Below are positions 17,760 to 26,441 of a stretch of 64,000 nucleotides of DNA, piece after piece. How positions within the stretch are numbered: position 1 is the first letter of the stretch; each line of letters starts with the position of its first letter. The notes below the pieces were generated by a model that saw only the letters and a program-made list of their open reading frames with translations, was not told the origin of the DNA and made no database searches. The position numbers were made by a program, and so were the translations under genes. Source of the DNA: Flavobacterium flevense. GTDB taxonomy: Bacteria; Bacteroidota; Bacteroidia; Flavobacteriales; Flavobacteriaceae. Location of the stretch: the NCBI RefSeq assembly GCF_900142775.1, contig NZ_FRCC01000007.1, forward strand, positions 62,001-126,000, given 5' to 3'.

Positions 17760-19271
17760 TTATTTAGGAAAAGGCATACTTTGATACGCACCTAAATCCG
17801 GAGGGGAAGTTCTGGGTTTTCCGTTGATGTCCAGAGGGATTATGTAAGCCGGATTCCCTTTTGCGAAAGCGGCAGAAGTATTCTCAATATTGAGTTTGTT
17901 TTTTGCAATATCAAAAAAGTGCGGATTTTGATTTAAAATGATAGCGTTGTAATGTGTTTTATCCTCAAAATTATATAACGGATTTGAACTGCCGGCTTCC
18001 GATTTTAATAAGCAATTATTGAATAGATAGTTAAAAGAAGCTTGGCTGTTTTTATCTAAATAAAGCTCATTAGAATAACTTCCGTAAATAATGCAGTTGT
18101 TAAATGTGGCCTGAACTAAATCTGAAGCTACCGGATTAAGTCCCGGTTTGTAATTGTTTAGGGTGACTGCAAACTGGTTTGGGGTGTTCCAGTAATTAGC
18201 AAACGTGCAATGGGTAAATTTATAATTACCTCCATAGGTACATGCTAAAGCAGCTTGCCCTGCAGTATTAATTACAATGTTTTCTCCGGTTATGTGTGCG
18301 TTTTGAGTTAAAATCCCATAGTTGGAAGCATTATAGATTTGGCTGTTTTTTATGGAAACGGTACTTTCATCATGATGGTCAATTCGTAAACCAATAGAGG
18401 CATTTTTAATGGTTACATGATTAATACTGTGATTGGTGCTGCCGTTACGCAACCAGATGGTGCTCCATTGTCCGGGAATGTCAACATATCCCGCTTCCAG
18501 ACGATCACCTTCAAAGATAATTTCATTTTCTTGTTTGATTGTTTCAGAAGCTTTCCCATTGCATTGTAAACTGGCTGATTGCGGGACTATCAATCCTGAA
18601 TCAGAATGAAAATATACTCTTGCTCCTGCATCAAAAGTCACTGTTTTTCCTTCAGGAACCGTTGCATAACCATAAATAACATACGGTTTTTGATTGGTAA
18701 AATGCAGTTCATTGCCATTTACAGCGTCGTTTTCATCCAGATAAAAACCGCTGAGTGCTGTATCGTCAAAAGTTACGGTTTCGGTATTTCCATTGCTCAA
18801 ACGCTTTGGATATAAAAAAACAGCATCTTTGACTAAGGTCAGCAGCGCTACTTTTTGCAAATTGGTTCCGCTGTCAAATTCAATATTGTCTGTGTACAAA
18901 AAATCATCCGGATTTGCATCAGCAATATTAGGCGTGGTTTCGATAAAAACATACATGCTGTCTCTGGCTAACAAAACGACATTTTTAAAAATTTTGTTGC
19001 TTTCTCCCTGCATCCCATCAACAGTCATTCGGTATTTAGAATTTAATCCTTTACTGAATTGAATATTGGGGATATGGATGTCGTTTTTGCTTTGGTTATA
19101 CACTTTTAAAAGATAAGTGCCGGAGCTAATGGTTGAAAAAACGGTGTCTAAAAAAACAGTGTCTTGTGAGAAACCTAATTTTCCGGAACTGGGTACAGTG
19201 GAAAAATCAGAGCGGCATGAACTGATGGAGAATAGCATTCCAAATATAAAAAGCAGCGAAAAGAAACGCAT
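17760..19271 (-). CDS. Lipoprotein with right-handed parallel beta-helix
   Basis: A 503-residue protein when started at the ATG at 19271, where a clean lipoprotein signal (FLLFIFGMLFSISSC-like, lipidated Cys19) begins; an ATG 28 codons upstream would bury that signal. After the lipobox come beta-rich repeats (DTVFLDTVFSTISSGTYLLK, typical of Ig-like or choice-of-anchor domains, at about 35-130). A parallel beta-helix section follows (about 225-400: HSINHVTIKNASIGLRIDH, VSIKNSQIYNASNYGILTQN, NCIIYGSYSNELYLDKNSQA). It ends with a conserved DINGKPRTSPPDLGAYQ motif often seen at the end of Bacteroidota beta-helix proteins. It is probably surface or periplasmic and may bind glycans. No catalytic residues of a lyase were recognised. 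It runs convergent with susCD. Confidence 0.8.
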   Translation of the reverse strand: MRFFSLLFIFGMLFSISSCRSDFSTVPSSGKLGFSQDTVFLDTVFSTISSGTYLLKVYNQSKNDIHIPNIQFSKGLNSKYRMTVDGMQGESNKIFKNVVLLARDSMYVFIETTPNIADANPDDFLYTDNIEFDSGTNLQKVALLTLVKDAVFLYPKRLSNGNTETVTFDDTALSGFYLDENDAVNGNELHFTNQKPYVIYGYATVPEGKTVTFDAGARVYFHSDSGLIVPQSASLQCNGKASETIKQENEIIFEGDRLEAGYVDIPGQWSTIWLRNGSTNHSINHVTIKNASIGLRIDHHDESTVSIKNSQIYNASNYGILTQNAHITGENIVINTAGQAALACTYGGNYKFTHCTFANYWNTPNQFAVTLNNYKPGLNPVASDLVQATFNNCIIYGSYSNELYLDKNSQASFNYLFNNCLLKSEAGSSNPLYNFEDKTHYNAIILNQNPHFFDIAKNKLNIENTSAAFAKGNPAYIIPLDINGKPRTSPPDLGAYQSMPFPK

Positions 19272-19411
19272 GGGTTTTGGTTTTTTTGTAAAAATAGAAA
19301 AAAACTTATTGGTGTCTGCTGAATTTTTAAATCCTTTGCAGAATATGCCTCTCATTTAGAGGATAGTCTCTATTCTTTTCTTTATTTTTACAATCGATTA
19401 AAACAAAATTC

Positions 19412-19846
19412 ATGACATTCGATAAAGAAAAAATATTGGAGTACTGTAATCGTATTTCAAAAAATACTTTAATGGAAACTTTAAATATTGAATATGTGGA
19501 TGCAGGCGAAGGTTTTCTAACCGCTACGATGCCGGTTAATCCAAGTGTCCATCAGCCGATGGGCTTATTACACGGAGGGGCTTCGGTAGCTTTAGCAGAA
19601 AGTGTAGGCAGTGCGGCTTCCTTTATATTCATCAATCCCGAAGTGAGCGAAGTAAGGGGTATAGAAATTTCTGCCAATCACTTAAAAGCCAAACGGGAGG
19701 GCATCGTTACGGCAACGGCAAGAATCATTCATCAGGGAGCAAGTATTCATTTATGGGAAATCCGTATCACAGACGAGCGGGACAATCTTATTTCGCTATG
19801 CAAACTGACTAATATGGTTTTGCCAAAAAGGAAAAAAACAAGCTAG
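19412..19846 (+). CDS. Hotdog-fold acyl-CoA thioesterase (PaaI/MenI-like)
   Basis: A 144-residue single hotdog domain. The diagnostic segment is HQPMGLLHGGASVALAESVG (about 50-69), with the HGG loop and a following acidic residue (Glu66) expected to act in thioester cleavage, and the later IVTATARIIHQGASIHLWEI strand pair. Such proteins hydrolyse acyl-CoA thioesters. The next gene is an isochorismate synthase only 40 bp downstream, which points to 1,4-dihydroxy-2-naphthoyl-CoA thioesterase activity in menaquinone synthesis. That assignment rests on context, not on a specificity residue I can name. It is cytoplasmic, likely as a tetramer. Confidence 0.85.
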   Translation: MTFDKEKILEYCNRISKNTLMETLNIEYVDAGEGFLTATMPVNPSVHQPMGLLHGGASVALAESVGSAASFIFINPEVSEVRGIEISANHLKAKREGIVTATARIIHQGASIHLWEIRITDERDNLISLCKLTNMVLPKRKKTS

Positions 19847-19886
19847 ATTTTATTGAGATAAAACGAACCTTTAATAAAAACAATAT

Positions 19887-20948
19887 ATGATTGATTTTTT
19901 TATAAAAGTAAAGCAGCAAGAAGCTCAGGAATTGCCATTTGCGATTTATAGCAAACCTTATAAAACAGAGGTTAGAGGTTTTTTTCAAAAGAATGATCAC
20001 CTGTATTTTGCAGAAACTTTAGATGAAACTGGTTTTGTATTTGCTCCGTTCCACGGCAGTCAGATGATATTAATTCCTAAAAATCAATCGGTAATCTGGG
20101 AATCAGAAATTGATCCTTTAGAGGATACCCCAATTGCTGATTTGGAAGTTTCAGAAAACGAACAAGGAAAATCGCAATTTGAAAACCTGATTCAAAAGGC
20201 GGTTAAAGCTATTGAAAATGGCGAATTTACAAAGGTCGTTTTATCCCGAAAAGAGATTCTGGACGTGCCTGATTTTGATTTGGTTACCGTTTTTACCAGA
20301 TTGATACAGCGTTTTCCTAATGTTTTTTGCTATTGCTGGTACCATCCTAAAATAGGTTTATGGATGGGAGCTACACCGGAACGATTGTTAAAAGCCAGTC
20401 GAAAAAAGTTTTGTTCGATGGCATTAGCCGGAACACAAAATTTTAACGGTACTACTGATGTGGTCTGGGAACGAAAAGAAATTGAAGAACAACAATATGT
20501 TACCGAATTCATTTTAGAAAACCTAAAAGGCTTAACATCTGAAGTGGCTGTTTCGAGTCCGTACACCGTTCAGGCAGGAAATGTGTTGCACATAAAAACC
20601 GATATTGAAGGAATAATAAATAAGACCTCTAAGCTGACTCAGGTTGTTTCTGTTTTGCATCCCACACCTGCTGTTTGTGGTTTACCCAAAGAAGCTGCAA
20701 AAGAATTTATCCTGGAAAATGAAGGTTATGACCGGAAATATTATACCGGCTTTTTAGGAGAACTGAACAAAAAAGATTTTACAGAGAAAAAACAAAAATC
20801 AGATTTGTTTGTTAATCTGCGTTGTATGCAAATAAAAGGAAAGCGGGCACATTTATATATGGGTTGCGGCATTACTAAGGAAAGCATCCCGGAAAAAGAA
20901 TGGAAGGAAAGCGTGAATAAGTCAATGACGATGAAAAGCGTGCTTTGA
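19887..20948 (+). CDS. menF: Isochorismate synthase (chorismate-binding enzyme)
   Basis: A 353-residue chorismate-utilising enzyme of the MenF/EntC class, which converts chorismate to isochorismate, the first committed step toward menaquinone or a catechol siderophore. The conserved C-terminal chorismate-binding domain is seen through FTKVVLSRKE (about 111-120), LWMGATPERLLKAS, MALAGTQ, HPTPAVCGLPKEAA, YDRKYYTGFLGEL and LYMGCGI. Together these supply the Mg2+-binding Glu residues and the active-site Lys/Arg. The N-terminal part is short, as in Bacteroidota proteins. The upstream thioesterase supports a menaquinone role; no siderophore synthetase genes are near. Expression may be joint with the thioesterase. 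Confidence 0.9.
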   Translation: MIDFFIKVKQQEAQELPFAIYSKPYKTEVRGFFQKNDHLYFAETLDETGFVFAPFHGSQMILIPKNQSVIWESEIDPLEDTPIADLEVSENEQGKSQFENLIQKAVKAIENGEFTKVVLSRKEILDVPDFDLVTVFTRLIQRFPNVFCYCWYHPKIGLWMGATPERLLKASRKKFCSMALAGTQNFNGTTDVVWERKEIEEQQYVTEFILENLKGLTSEVAVSSPYTVQAGNVLHIKTDIEGIINKTSKLTQVVSVLHPTPAVCGLPKEAAKEFILENEGYDRKYYTGFLGELNKKDFTEKKQKSDLFVNLRCMQIKGKRAHLYMGCGITKESIPEKEWKESVNKSMTMKSVL

Positions 20949-21240
20949 AGTGGGAAGTTAGAAGTGGGAAGTTAGAAGATGGACGTGAAAATTTTTTTCC
21001 ACCCTTTAGGGAGGGGAAGGAAAAAAGTCAGAAGTTAGAAGTTAGACGTAGAAATTTTTTTCCACCCTTTAGGGAGGGGAAAGAAAAAAGTTAGAAGTTA
21101 GAAGTTAGAAGTGGGAAGGGTTAGACGTTAGACGTAGAATTTTTTTTCCACCCTTTAGGGAGGGGAAAGAAAAAAATTAGAACATAAAGAAGTTAGAATA
21201 CAAAAAGTAAAAAATAAAAATTAGATAAAGTAACTCCACC
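20949..21240 (+). repeat. Triplicated repeat block with heptad runs
   Basis: The gap contains three copies of a block centred on CCACCCTTTAGGGAGGGGA, starting near 20999, 21062 and 21148. Each is preceded by a T-run and followed by A-rich sequence, and separated by runs of a 7-base phrase (GAAGTTA, with GAAGTGG variants). Each core is itself partly palindromic (CCCTTTAGGG). No open frame or gene remnant was seen here. The block lies between the isochorismate synthase and bshB1. Confidence 0.8.
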
Positions 21241-21278
21241 TCCTTCGGAAGCGGCCTGGTGGAGGAAAAATACAAACG

Positions 21279-21995
21279 ATGAAACTAGATATATTAGCTT
21301 TTGGCGCACATCCTGATGATGTTGAATTAGGCTGTGCAGGTACAATTTTAAAAGAGATTTCTTTAGGGAAGAAAGTGGGTATTGTTGATTTGACCCGTGG
21401 CGAATTAGGAACCCGTGGTTCGGCTGCAATTCGGGATGAGGAAGCAAATGCTGCTGCAAAAATTCTGGGAGTTTCTGTCAGAGAGAATTTAGAAATGAGA
21501 GATGGTTTTTTTGTCAATGATGAGAAGCATCAGCTTGAAATCATCAAAATGATTCGCAAATACCAACCCGAAATTGTATTGTGCAACGCCATAGACGATC
21601 GTCATATTGATCATGGCAAAGGAAGCAAGTTAGTTTCTGATGCTTGTTTTTTATCCGGATTAATGAAAATAGAAACAGAGCTGGATGGTAAGCAGCAAAA
21701 TGCCTGGCGTCCTAAAGTAGTATACCATTATATTCAGTGGAAAAACATAGAACCTGATTTTGTTGTTGACATTTCGGGATTTACGGAAAAGAAAATCGAA
21801 GCTATTTTAGCCTATCGTTCTCAATTTTACGATCCGGATTCTACAGAACCGGAATCACCAATAACATCAAAAAACTTCTTTGAAAGCTTAAATTATCGCT
21901 CCAGAGACTTAGGCAGACTCTCAGGGTTAGATTATGCCGAAGGATTTACAGTTGAAAGATGTTTGGCAGTCAATAGCTTAGGTGATTTGATTTAA
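21279..21995 (+). CDS. bshB1: Bacillithiol biosynthesis deacetylase BshB1
   Basis: A 238-residue PIG-L/LmbE-fold zinc deacetylase. The zinc ligands are in GAHPDDVELG (His11, Asp14) and RHIDHGKGS (His112), and Asp13 is the likely base. The overall text (VDLTRGELGTRGSAAIRDEEA, YIQWKNIEPDFVVDISGF, AYRSQFYDPDSTEPESPITS) is that of BshB1, which removes the acetyl group from GlcNAc-malate to give GlcN-malate in bacillithiol synthesis. The glycosyltransferase of the first step, bshA, is in the same window at 46011, but the last enzyme (bshC) is not. A short hairpin (CTCCACC with GGTGGAG) lies just upstream. It is cytoplasmic and full length. Confidence 0.94.
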   Translation: MKLDILAFGAHPDDVELGCAGTILKEISLGKKVGIVDLTRGELGTRGSAAIRDEEANAAAKILGVSVRENLEMRDGFFVNDEKHQLEIIKMIRKYQPEIVLCNAIDDRHIDHGKGSKLVSDACFLSGLMKIETELDGKQQNAWRPKVVYHYIQWKNIEPDFVVDISGFTEKKIEAILAYRSQFYDPDSTEPESPITSKNFFESLNYRSRDLGRLSGLDYAEGFTVERCLAVNSLGDLI

Positions 21996-22023
21996 AAATC
22001 TTTGTTTTTTTTCAAAAAATAGT

Positions 22024-22053
22024 TTGCAGAAGCCAATAAACGTTGTATATTTG
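22024..22053 (+). promoter_or_regulatory. Promoter of tRNA-His
   Basis: TTG at 22024-22026 and TATATTTG at 22046-22053, 19 bases apart, match the Bacteroidota primary sigma pattern (TTG, 17-23 bases, TAnnTTTG). The tRNA starts about 18 bases downstream, a sensible distance. Confidence 0.75.
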
Positions 22054-22070
22054 CAACCGCAAAGCAAATG

Positions 22071-22144
22071 GTGGTTGTAGCTCAGCTGGTTAGAGCATCG
22101 GTTTGTGGTGCCGAGGGTCGCCGGTTCGAACCCGGTCATCCACC
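22071..22144 (+). tRNA. tRNA-His (GTG anticodon)
   Basis: The cloverleaf can be traced. The acceptor strand GTGGTTG pairs with CATCCAC apart from one T-T mismatch, the D arm contains GCTCAGCTGGTTAGAGC, and the anticodon stem CGGTTTGTGGTGCCG holds the anticodon GTG. The T arm is GCCGGTTCGAACCCGGT. A G at 22070 would be the extra -1 G that marks histidine tRNAs, opposite discriminator C at 22144. The CCA tail does not seem fully encoded (the sequence continues CAA). Confidence 0.95.
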
Positions 22145-22155
22145 CAAAATGCAAA

Positions 22156-22184
22156 AGCCTCGAAGAAATTCGGGGCTTTTTTTG
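22156..22184 (+). terminator. Terminator after tRNA-His
   Basis: AGCCTCGAA (22156-22164) pairs with TTCGGGGCT (22169-22177), loop GAAA, followed by a T-run. It is placed a few bases after the tRNA. Confidence 0.85.
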
Positions 22185-22282
22185 TACCCTTATTTTTCGT
22201 CAGGTTTTTGAAAAAAAAGAAACAAAAAAAACGCACTTGTTTCCAAATCCGTTCTTTTTAATTGAATGCTAAAACAGCTGTT

Positions 22283-22852
22283 TTAATTCTCAATACAGTG
22301 TAAGTTTTTCATAAAATAAGTTTCCGGTTCGTAAACGGTTCCGTTTAACTCTGAAGTTATCTTTTTCCTGATGACGTAATCTTCAATATCCGTTAAGAAC
22401 TTAATTCGCATTAAGGAAACCGGCGAACTTTTTAAATCTTCCATTGTACCTTTCATAAACATAAAAGTGCCCACAATTACACGGTTGTCAAAACCGTTTT
22501 CATCTCTAATCATGCTTCCGCAATATTCTAAATCAGTATGAATAAGAGTAATTACTTTTCCGTTGTTTAATTGCAAATACAATCGGGAGCTTTTGTTAAA
22601 ACAATTTGCTTTGATAAATCCTTTGCTTTTTTGAATAAGCTGTACATTTAAAGTGGGTAATCCATCGGTGGAGGCCAGCGAACAAAAAATATAATTGGAA
22701 GTTCCGGCAAATACTTTTTCAGACATAAGACATTCTTTAGTTACTTTGTAAGTTCCTATAGAATCCGTAATATTAGTGGTGTACTCACAAGCGGTCTGCG
22801 AAAAAGAGTTAAGGGTTAAAAAGAATAAAGTGCTAAGTAATAGTTGTTTCAT
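22283..22852 (-). CDS. Secreted protein of unknown function
   Basis: A 189-residue protein with an N-terminal signal peptide (about 1-18, LLLSTLFFLTLNSFSQ), so it is probably periplasmic. I recognise no family. Visible features are several Cys (about five after the signal, some perhaps in disulfides), a beta-rich body (YIFCSLASTDGLPTLNVQLI, LYLQLNNGKVITLIH) and a C-terminal MRIKFLTDIEDYVIR stretch. Its start overlaps the 3' end of the upstream methyltransferase gene by 20 bp on the same strand, so the two are likely translated from one mRNA. Conservation beyond close relatives is not known to me. Confidence 0.7.
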   Translation of the reverse strand: MKQLLLSTLFFLTLNSFSQTACEYTTNITDSIGTYKVTKECLMSEKVFAGTSNYIFCSLASTDGLPTLNVQLIQKSKGFIKANCFNKSSRLYLQLNNGKVITLIHTDLEYCGSMIRDENGFDNRVIVGTFMFMKGTMEDLKSSPVSLMRIKFLTDIEDYVIRKKITSELNGTVYEPETYFMKNLHCIEN

Positions 22853-24035
22853 TTTGATTTATTTTGGTGCAAATTAACACTATTTTATTATTATTGTCAT
22901 CTGTAGTGAAAAAAGAATATAAATTCCCTCCTGCTTTGATTTTCCATTTAGTTCTGATTTTTTCTACTGTTTCAGGAAAATTACGGGTAGTAATATGAAA
23001 CTGTTTTCCCTGCATCTGCTGTTTCATTTCGGTTTTATTGTATAAAAAAGCAGTGGTGATTTTAAATGTTCTTCCGGGAAAAGAGATAATTTCATCTGAA
23101 GTGTACAAATGAGAATGTTTGTGTAATTTACTGATGTTGTAATGCACAGCGACCTCGTCAAAACCGCCTGATTTCATAATGGCACTATTGGGTTCAAATA
23201 AATATTTTTTTGGTAAACTATACGAAGGAAATACTGCATGTTGCTGCATTACAAATTCAAATGCATCAACAGTTTCTTTAGTAATATTGGCTGTTTTTAA
23301 TGTGACTGCTCCCGTGTAATCTTTATGTAGTTCCCATAAAAGCTCTTTAACCTCATTCTCTAAAGCTATAATATGAATGGCTTTTACATTTTTTAACTCT
23401 GATAAACCGGCAGAAATATCCAGTAATGGTGCGGTTTTTATTAAAATAGTATTCGTGTTTTCGAAATAAAAATCAAGATTTTCAGGGACATTCGGCAAAC
23501 AGTCTTTCAGCATAAAAACTTTGCCTTTGGCATCATTTCGTCTCGAAGGATCGATATAAATCCAATCCCATTTTTGATGGAGTTTTTTTAGAATTTCAAA
23601 GCTGTCGCCAGTATGACATTCGATATTTTGTACTTTTAATTGTTCGAAATTATGTTGGACAATTTCAGAAAGTTCAGTGTTGATTTCGCAATGAACTACC
23701 AACTTTATTTTTTTAGCAAAATAATAATCGTCTACACCAAAACCCCCCGTTAAATCAATTAATTTTTCGCCTGCAATGAGCTCGCTTTTATATAAAGCAG
23801 TTTTTTCAGAAGAAGTTTGTTCTACCGAAACCTTTGAAGGGTAAATAATATTCTCGGTTTGAAACCAACTGGGGAGCTTGTTTTCCGACTTTGATTTTGC
23901 TGTAATCTGATTTAAAATAACAGCAAAATCAATTTCCGGAAACGGATTTTTTTTCAACGCTAATTTCGTAACATCATTACTAAGGTTAGCGTTTATGAAT
24001 TGTTGTATTTCTGTTCTTAAAATTTCTGAAGCCAA
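22833..24035 (-). CDS. SAM-dependent methyltransferase with THUMP-like C-terminus
   Basis: A 400-residue class I methyltransferase. The SAM-binding motif is seen as IDLTGGFGVDDYYFAKKI (about 112-130), and the motif-IV-like segment is WDWIYIDPSRRNDAKGK (about 176-192), where DPSRR fits RNA methyltransferases of this group. The C-terminal 100 residues (RTFKITTAFLYNKTEMKQQM, then FHITTRNFPETVEKIRTKWK) match the THUMP-like domain annotated on these proteins in Bacteroidota, which suggests an RNA target. The exact modified base is unknown. It heads a minus-strand run, with an AI-2E family gene 1 bp upstream, and is likely in one operon with it. Confidence 0.85.
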   Translation of the reverse strand: MASEILRTEIQQFINANLSNDVTKLALKKNPFPEIDFAVILNQITAKSKSENKLPSWFQTENIIYPSKVSVEQTSSEKTALYKSELIAGEKLIDLTGGFGVDDYYFAKKIKLVVHCEINTELSEIVQHNFEQLKVQNIECHTGDSFEILKKLHQKWDWIYIDPSRRNDAKGKVFMLKDCLPNVPENLDFYFENTNTILIKTAPLLDISAGLSELKNVKAIHIIALENEVKELLWELHKDYTGAVTLKTANITKETVDAFEFVMQQHAVFPSYSLPKKYLFEPNSAIMKSGGFDEVAVHYNISKLHKHSHLYTSDEIISFPGRTFKITTAFLYNKTEMKQQMQGKQFHITTRNFPETVEKIRTKWKIKAGGNLYSFFTTDDNNNKIVLICTKINQNETTIT

Positions 24036-24036
24036 C

Positions 24037-25128
24037 TTAAATTCCTCTTGTTAATACTTTTACTACCGGGTTTTCCGGGAAAAATTCTTTTGCAACCACT
24101 TTAATAATCGTATAAAGAGGTACCGCTACAATCATTCCTAAAACGCCAAAAAGAAAACCACTCGCCAAAATTACAATAAATATTTCCAACGGATGAGAGT
24201 TGACACTGTTAGAAAAAATCAACGGAGTGGTCACATTATTGTCAATTATTTGTGCAATCGAATAGCCAATTAATACGTATAAGGTTGTGGACAGCATATC
24301 ACCCTGAACTTGCGGATCCAGGTGACCCAGCATGGTCAATACAGCAACTAAGATAGTAGCGATTAACGGGCCAATGTAAGGTATGATGTTTAGTAATGCA
24401 GTTATAAATGCGATAATAAGCGCATTTTGTACTCCAAAAATAAGTAGTACAATTAGATATAATACAAACAGAATGGTTATTTGACCAATTAAACCAATAA
24501 AATAACGACTTAGCAAATGATTGATTTTTCTGAATGATTTTAAGATTTTGTCTTCATGTTCTTCAGGTAGTATTTTTTTAGCATTTATTGTAAAAAGCTT
24601 TTTATCTTTTAAGAAAAAGAAAGAGATAAAAATGATTGAACCAATTGCCATCCCGATGTTTCCAAGGGTTCCTAAAATAGAGTTGAGGAAATTAGGGATG
24701 AAATTCAGATTGATTTTCGAAGCAATATTAGATTCTTTTATTAGATTTTCGGTATCAATATGACGATCTGAAAAATAACTGTTCAGGCGTTCCACAAGCT
24801 GGGTCAGGTCATTTTGAAGTTTTTCGGTATCTAAAAGTGATAAGTTTTCACTCTGCGAAATAATCAGCGGTACAAACATCATTATAAAACCGGCTAATAA
24901 CAAAATGAAAAAAAGCATCGTGACTATCACGGCAGCAATGTGGTTGAATTTTAATTTTTTTTCTAAAAAATGTACAATTGGACTTCCAATCATGCTTACA
25001 ATTAAAGCGATAAAAAGAAAATAAATAACGGGCTGAATCAGGTATAAAATATAAAGTAATAATACAGATCCCGCTGTGATGATTAAGGCACGCAGAATTC
25101 CGTTACCAATAGTTTTTGATGTTATCAT
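24037..25128 (-). CDS. AI-2E family transporter (membrane permease)
   Basis: A 363-residue polytopic inner-membrane protein. About eight hydrophobic segments are seen, starting at residues 11-35 and 58-85 (IAAVIVTMLFFILLLAGFIM), then a soluble stretch with coiled character (about 90-145) before the C-terminal membrane half. The family signature is around ALLNIIPYIGPLIATI (about 245-260) and PLEIFIVILASGFLFGVLG (about 316-334). Members export or equilibrate small molecules or ions; the name comes from one autoinducer-2 exporter and should not be read as function here. It lies within 1 bp of the methyltransferase gene, likely co-transcribed. Confidence 0.88.
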   Translation of the reverse strand: MITSKTIGNGILRALIITAGSVLLLYILYLIQPVIYFLFIALIVSMIGSPIVHFLEKKLKFNHIAAVIVTMLFFILLLAGFIMMFVPLIISQSENLSLLDTEKLQNDLTQLVERLNSYFSDRHIDTENLIKESNIASKINLNFIPNFLNSILGTLGNIGMAIGSIIFISFFFLKDKKLFTINAKKILPEEHEDKILKSFRKINHLLSRYFIGLIGQITILFVLYLIVLLIFGVQNALIIAFITALLNIIPYIGPLIATILVAVLTMLGHLDPQVQGDMLSTTLYVLIGYSIAQIIDNNVTTPLIFSNSVNSHPLEIFIVILASGFLFGVLGMIVAVPLYTIIKVVAKEFFPENPVVKVLTRGI

Positions 25129-25161
25129 AAGTATGTTTTAGTTTATAAAGATAAAGAAATA

Positions 25162-25665
25162 TCAAATCAATTTTGACGTAAATTCATATAAAGCAATGCT
25201 TGCAGCCTGAACTACATTCATACTGCTGTTTTTTCCAAACATATTGATGTGTACAATTTGATTGGAAATATTCAAAAGCTCGTCGCTGATTCCGTTAATT
25301 TCACTGCCAATAATAAGTGCGATTTTTTGACCCGAAGGCAATTTAACTTCTTTTAAAGGCTTGCTGGCTGAAGCTATTTCTAAAGCAATTATTTCGTACT
25401 CATTTTGCTGTAAATACGTAATTAAATCGCTTTTTTCTTCGAAAACAGTATGAGGAACATGCAAATGTGTACTTCTGGAAGTCTTGTTTATCTTCCGGGG
25501 ATTTAACGGGATATCTTTTCCAAGGAAAATAATTTTCTCAATTCCGAAAGCTTCGCCAATTCTAAAAAGCGAACCTATATTTTGCTGGAAATAAATAGCA
25601 TCACAAACTAAAGTGATGGGAAATTGTGTGGGTGTAAACTGATTTTCTTCGTGTTTTAATTGCAC
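25162..25665 (-). CDS. TrmH-family (SpoU) RNA methyltransferase
   Basis: A short 167-residue SPOUT-class methyltransferase without the N-terminal substrate-binding extension. It shows the three trefoil-knot motifs: motif 1 around QNIGSLFRIGEAFGIEKIIF (about 29-48, Asn and Arg), motif 2 ALIIGSEINGISDELL (about 120-135, Glu), and motif 3 MFGKNSSMNVVQAASIALYE (about 143-162, the N-S-N loop that binds SAM). It probably 2'-O-methylates a ribose in tRNA or rRNA. Only 6 bp separate it from the DUF4159 gene upstream on the same strand, so they share an mRNA. The specific site is unknown. Confidence 0.88.
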   Translation of the reverse strand: MQLKHEENQFTPTQFPITLVCDAIYFQQNIGSLFRIGEAFGIEKIIFLGKDIPLNPRKINKTSRSTHLHVPHTVFEEKSDLITYLQQNEYEIIALEIASASKPLKEVKLPSGQKIALIIGSEINGISDELLNISNQIVHINMFGKNSSMNVVQAASIALYEFTSKLI

Positions 25666-25671
25666 TTGAAT

Positions 25672-26310
25672 TTAGTTTTTAAAGATGTAATTAATAATAT
25701 TGGCACCCATTTTTAACGCTTTTTCTCTAACAGAAACGGGATCATTATGAACTTCGGCATCTTCCCAGCCGTCGCCTAAATCACATTCAAATGTATATAA
25801 AAGTACTATTCTGTTGTCGATAAAAATCCCAAAAGCCTGTGGACGTTTACCGTCGTGTTCATGAATTTTAGGCAATCCATTGGCAAACAAATAGGGCTTT
25901 TGAAAAATAGTATGTGTAGCGGGAATTTCGGTTAATTCTTTATTCGGGAATAATTTTTTAATTTCTTTTCTAATGTATTCGTTCATTCCGTAATTATCAT
26001 CAATATGTAAAAAACCGCCGCCTTTTAAATATTTTTGAAGATTCACCACATCCGATTCACTAAAAACTACATTCCCGTGTCCTGTCATGTGTATAAAAGG
26101 ATATGAAAATAAATCAGGACTGCCAGGTTCAACCGTTGCGGGTTTAGGGTTAATAGTTGTATTGATATTGCTGTTGCAAAAGCGAATCAAATTAGGAAGA
26201 GCAGTAGGATTTGAATACCAATCGCCACCGCCGCTGTATTTTACCACCGCAATTTCCTGAGAGATTGCAGCGAAAGAAATCAATAAGAAAACAAGACAGA
26301 GTTTTTTCAT
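25672..26310 (-). CDS. DUF4159 domain-containing secreted protein
   Basis: A 212-residue protein with a signal peptide (about 1-17, LVFLLISFAAISQE). The body matches DUF4159, a flavodoxin-like or glutamine-amidotransferase-like fold of unknown function common in Bacteroidota, with phrases VVKYSGGGDWYSNPTALPNL, MTGHGNVVFSESDVVNLQKY, GGGFLHIDDNYGMN and FECDLGDGWEDAEVHND. It is probably periplasmic. It sits between the rRNA methyltransferase RsmE (upstream, separated by an inverted repeat) and a TrmH-family gene. The role is not known. Confidence 0.85.
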   Translation of the reverse strand: MKKLCLVFLLISFAAISQEIAVVKYSGGGDWYSNPTALPNLIRFCNSNINTTINPKPATVEPGSPDLFSYPFIHMTGHGNVVFSESDVVNLQKYLKGGGFLHIDDNYGMNEYIRKEIKKLFPNKELTEIPATHTIFQKPYLFANGLPKIHEHDGKRPQAFGIFIDNRIVLLYTFECDLGDGWEDAEVHNDPVSVREKALKMGANIINYIFKN

Positions 26311-26316
26311 TTTTTT

Positions 26317-26436
26317 AGTTCTTAGTGGTTAGTCCTTGAGTACCTAGTCCTTGAGTACCTAGTCCTTAGTAGTTAGTCCTTAGTGGTTAGTCTTAGTCGA
26401 AAAGTTTGATTGTTAAGGACTAACTACTAAGGACTA
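26317..26436. repeat. Short direct repeats ending in a perfect 23-bp palindrome
   Basis: The phrases TTAGTGGTTAGTCCTT, GAGTACCTAGTCCTT (twice) and TTAGTAGTTAGTCCTT are repeated in tandem from about 26330 to 26395. The last of these (26360-26382) is the exact reverse complement of 26414-26436, so a 23-bp stem with a 31-base loop can form. It lies between rsmE and the DUF4159 gene and may end rsmE transcription, although a T-run is lacking. Confidence 0.8.
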
Positions 26437-26441
26437 ATCAA

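Noticed and set aside
24037..25128. Autoinducer-2 exporter
   Set aside because: Family name only; no LuxS or other quorum-sensing gene is in the window, so the function was not asserted.
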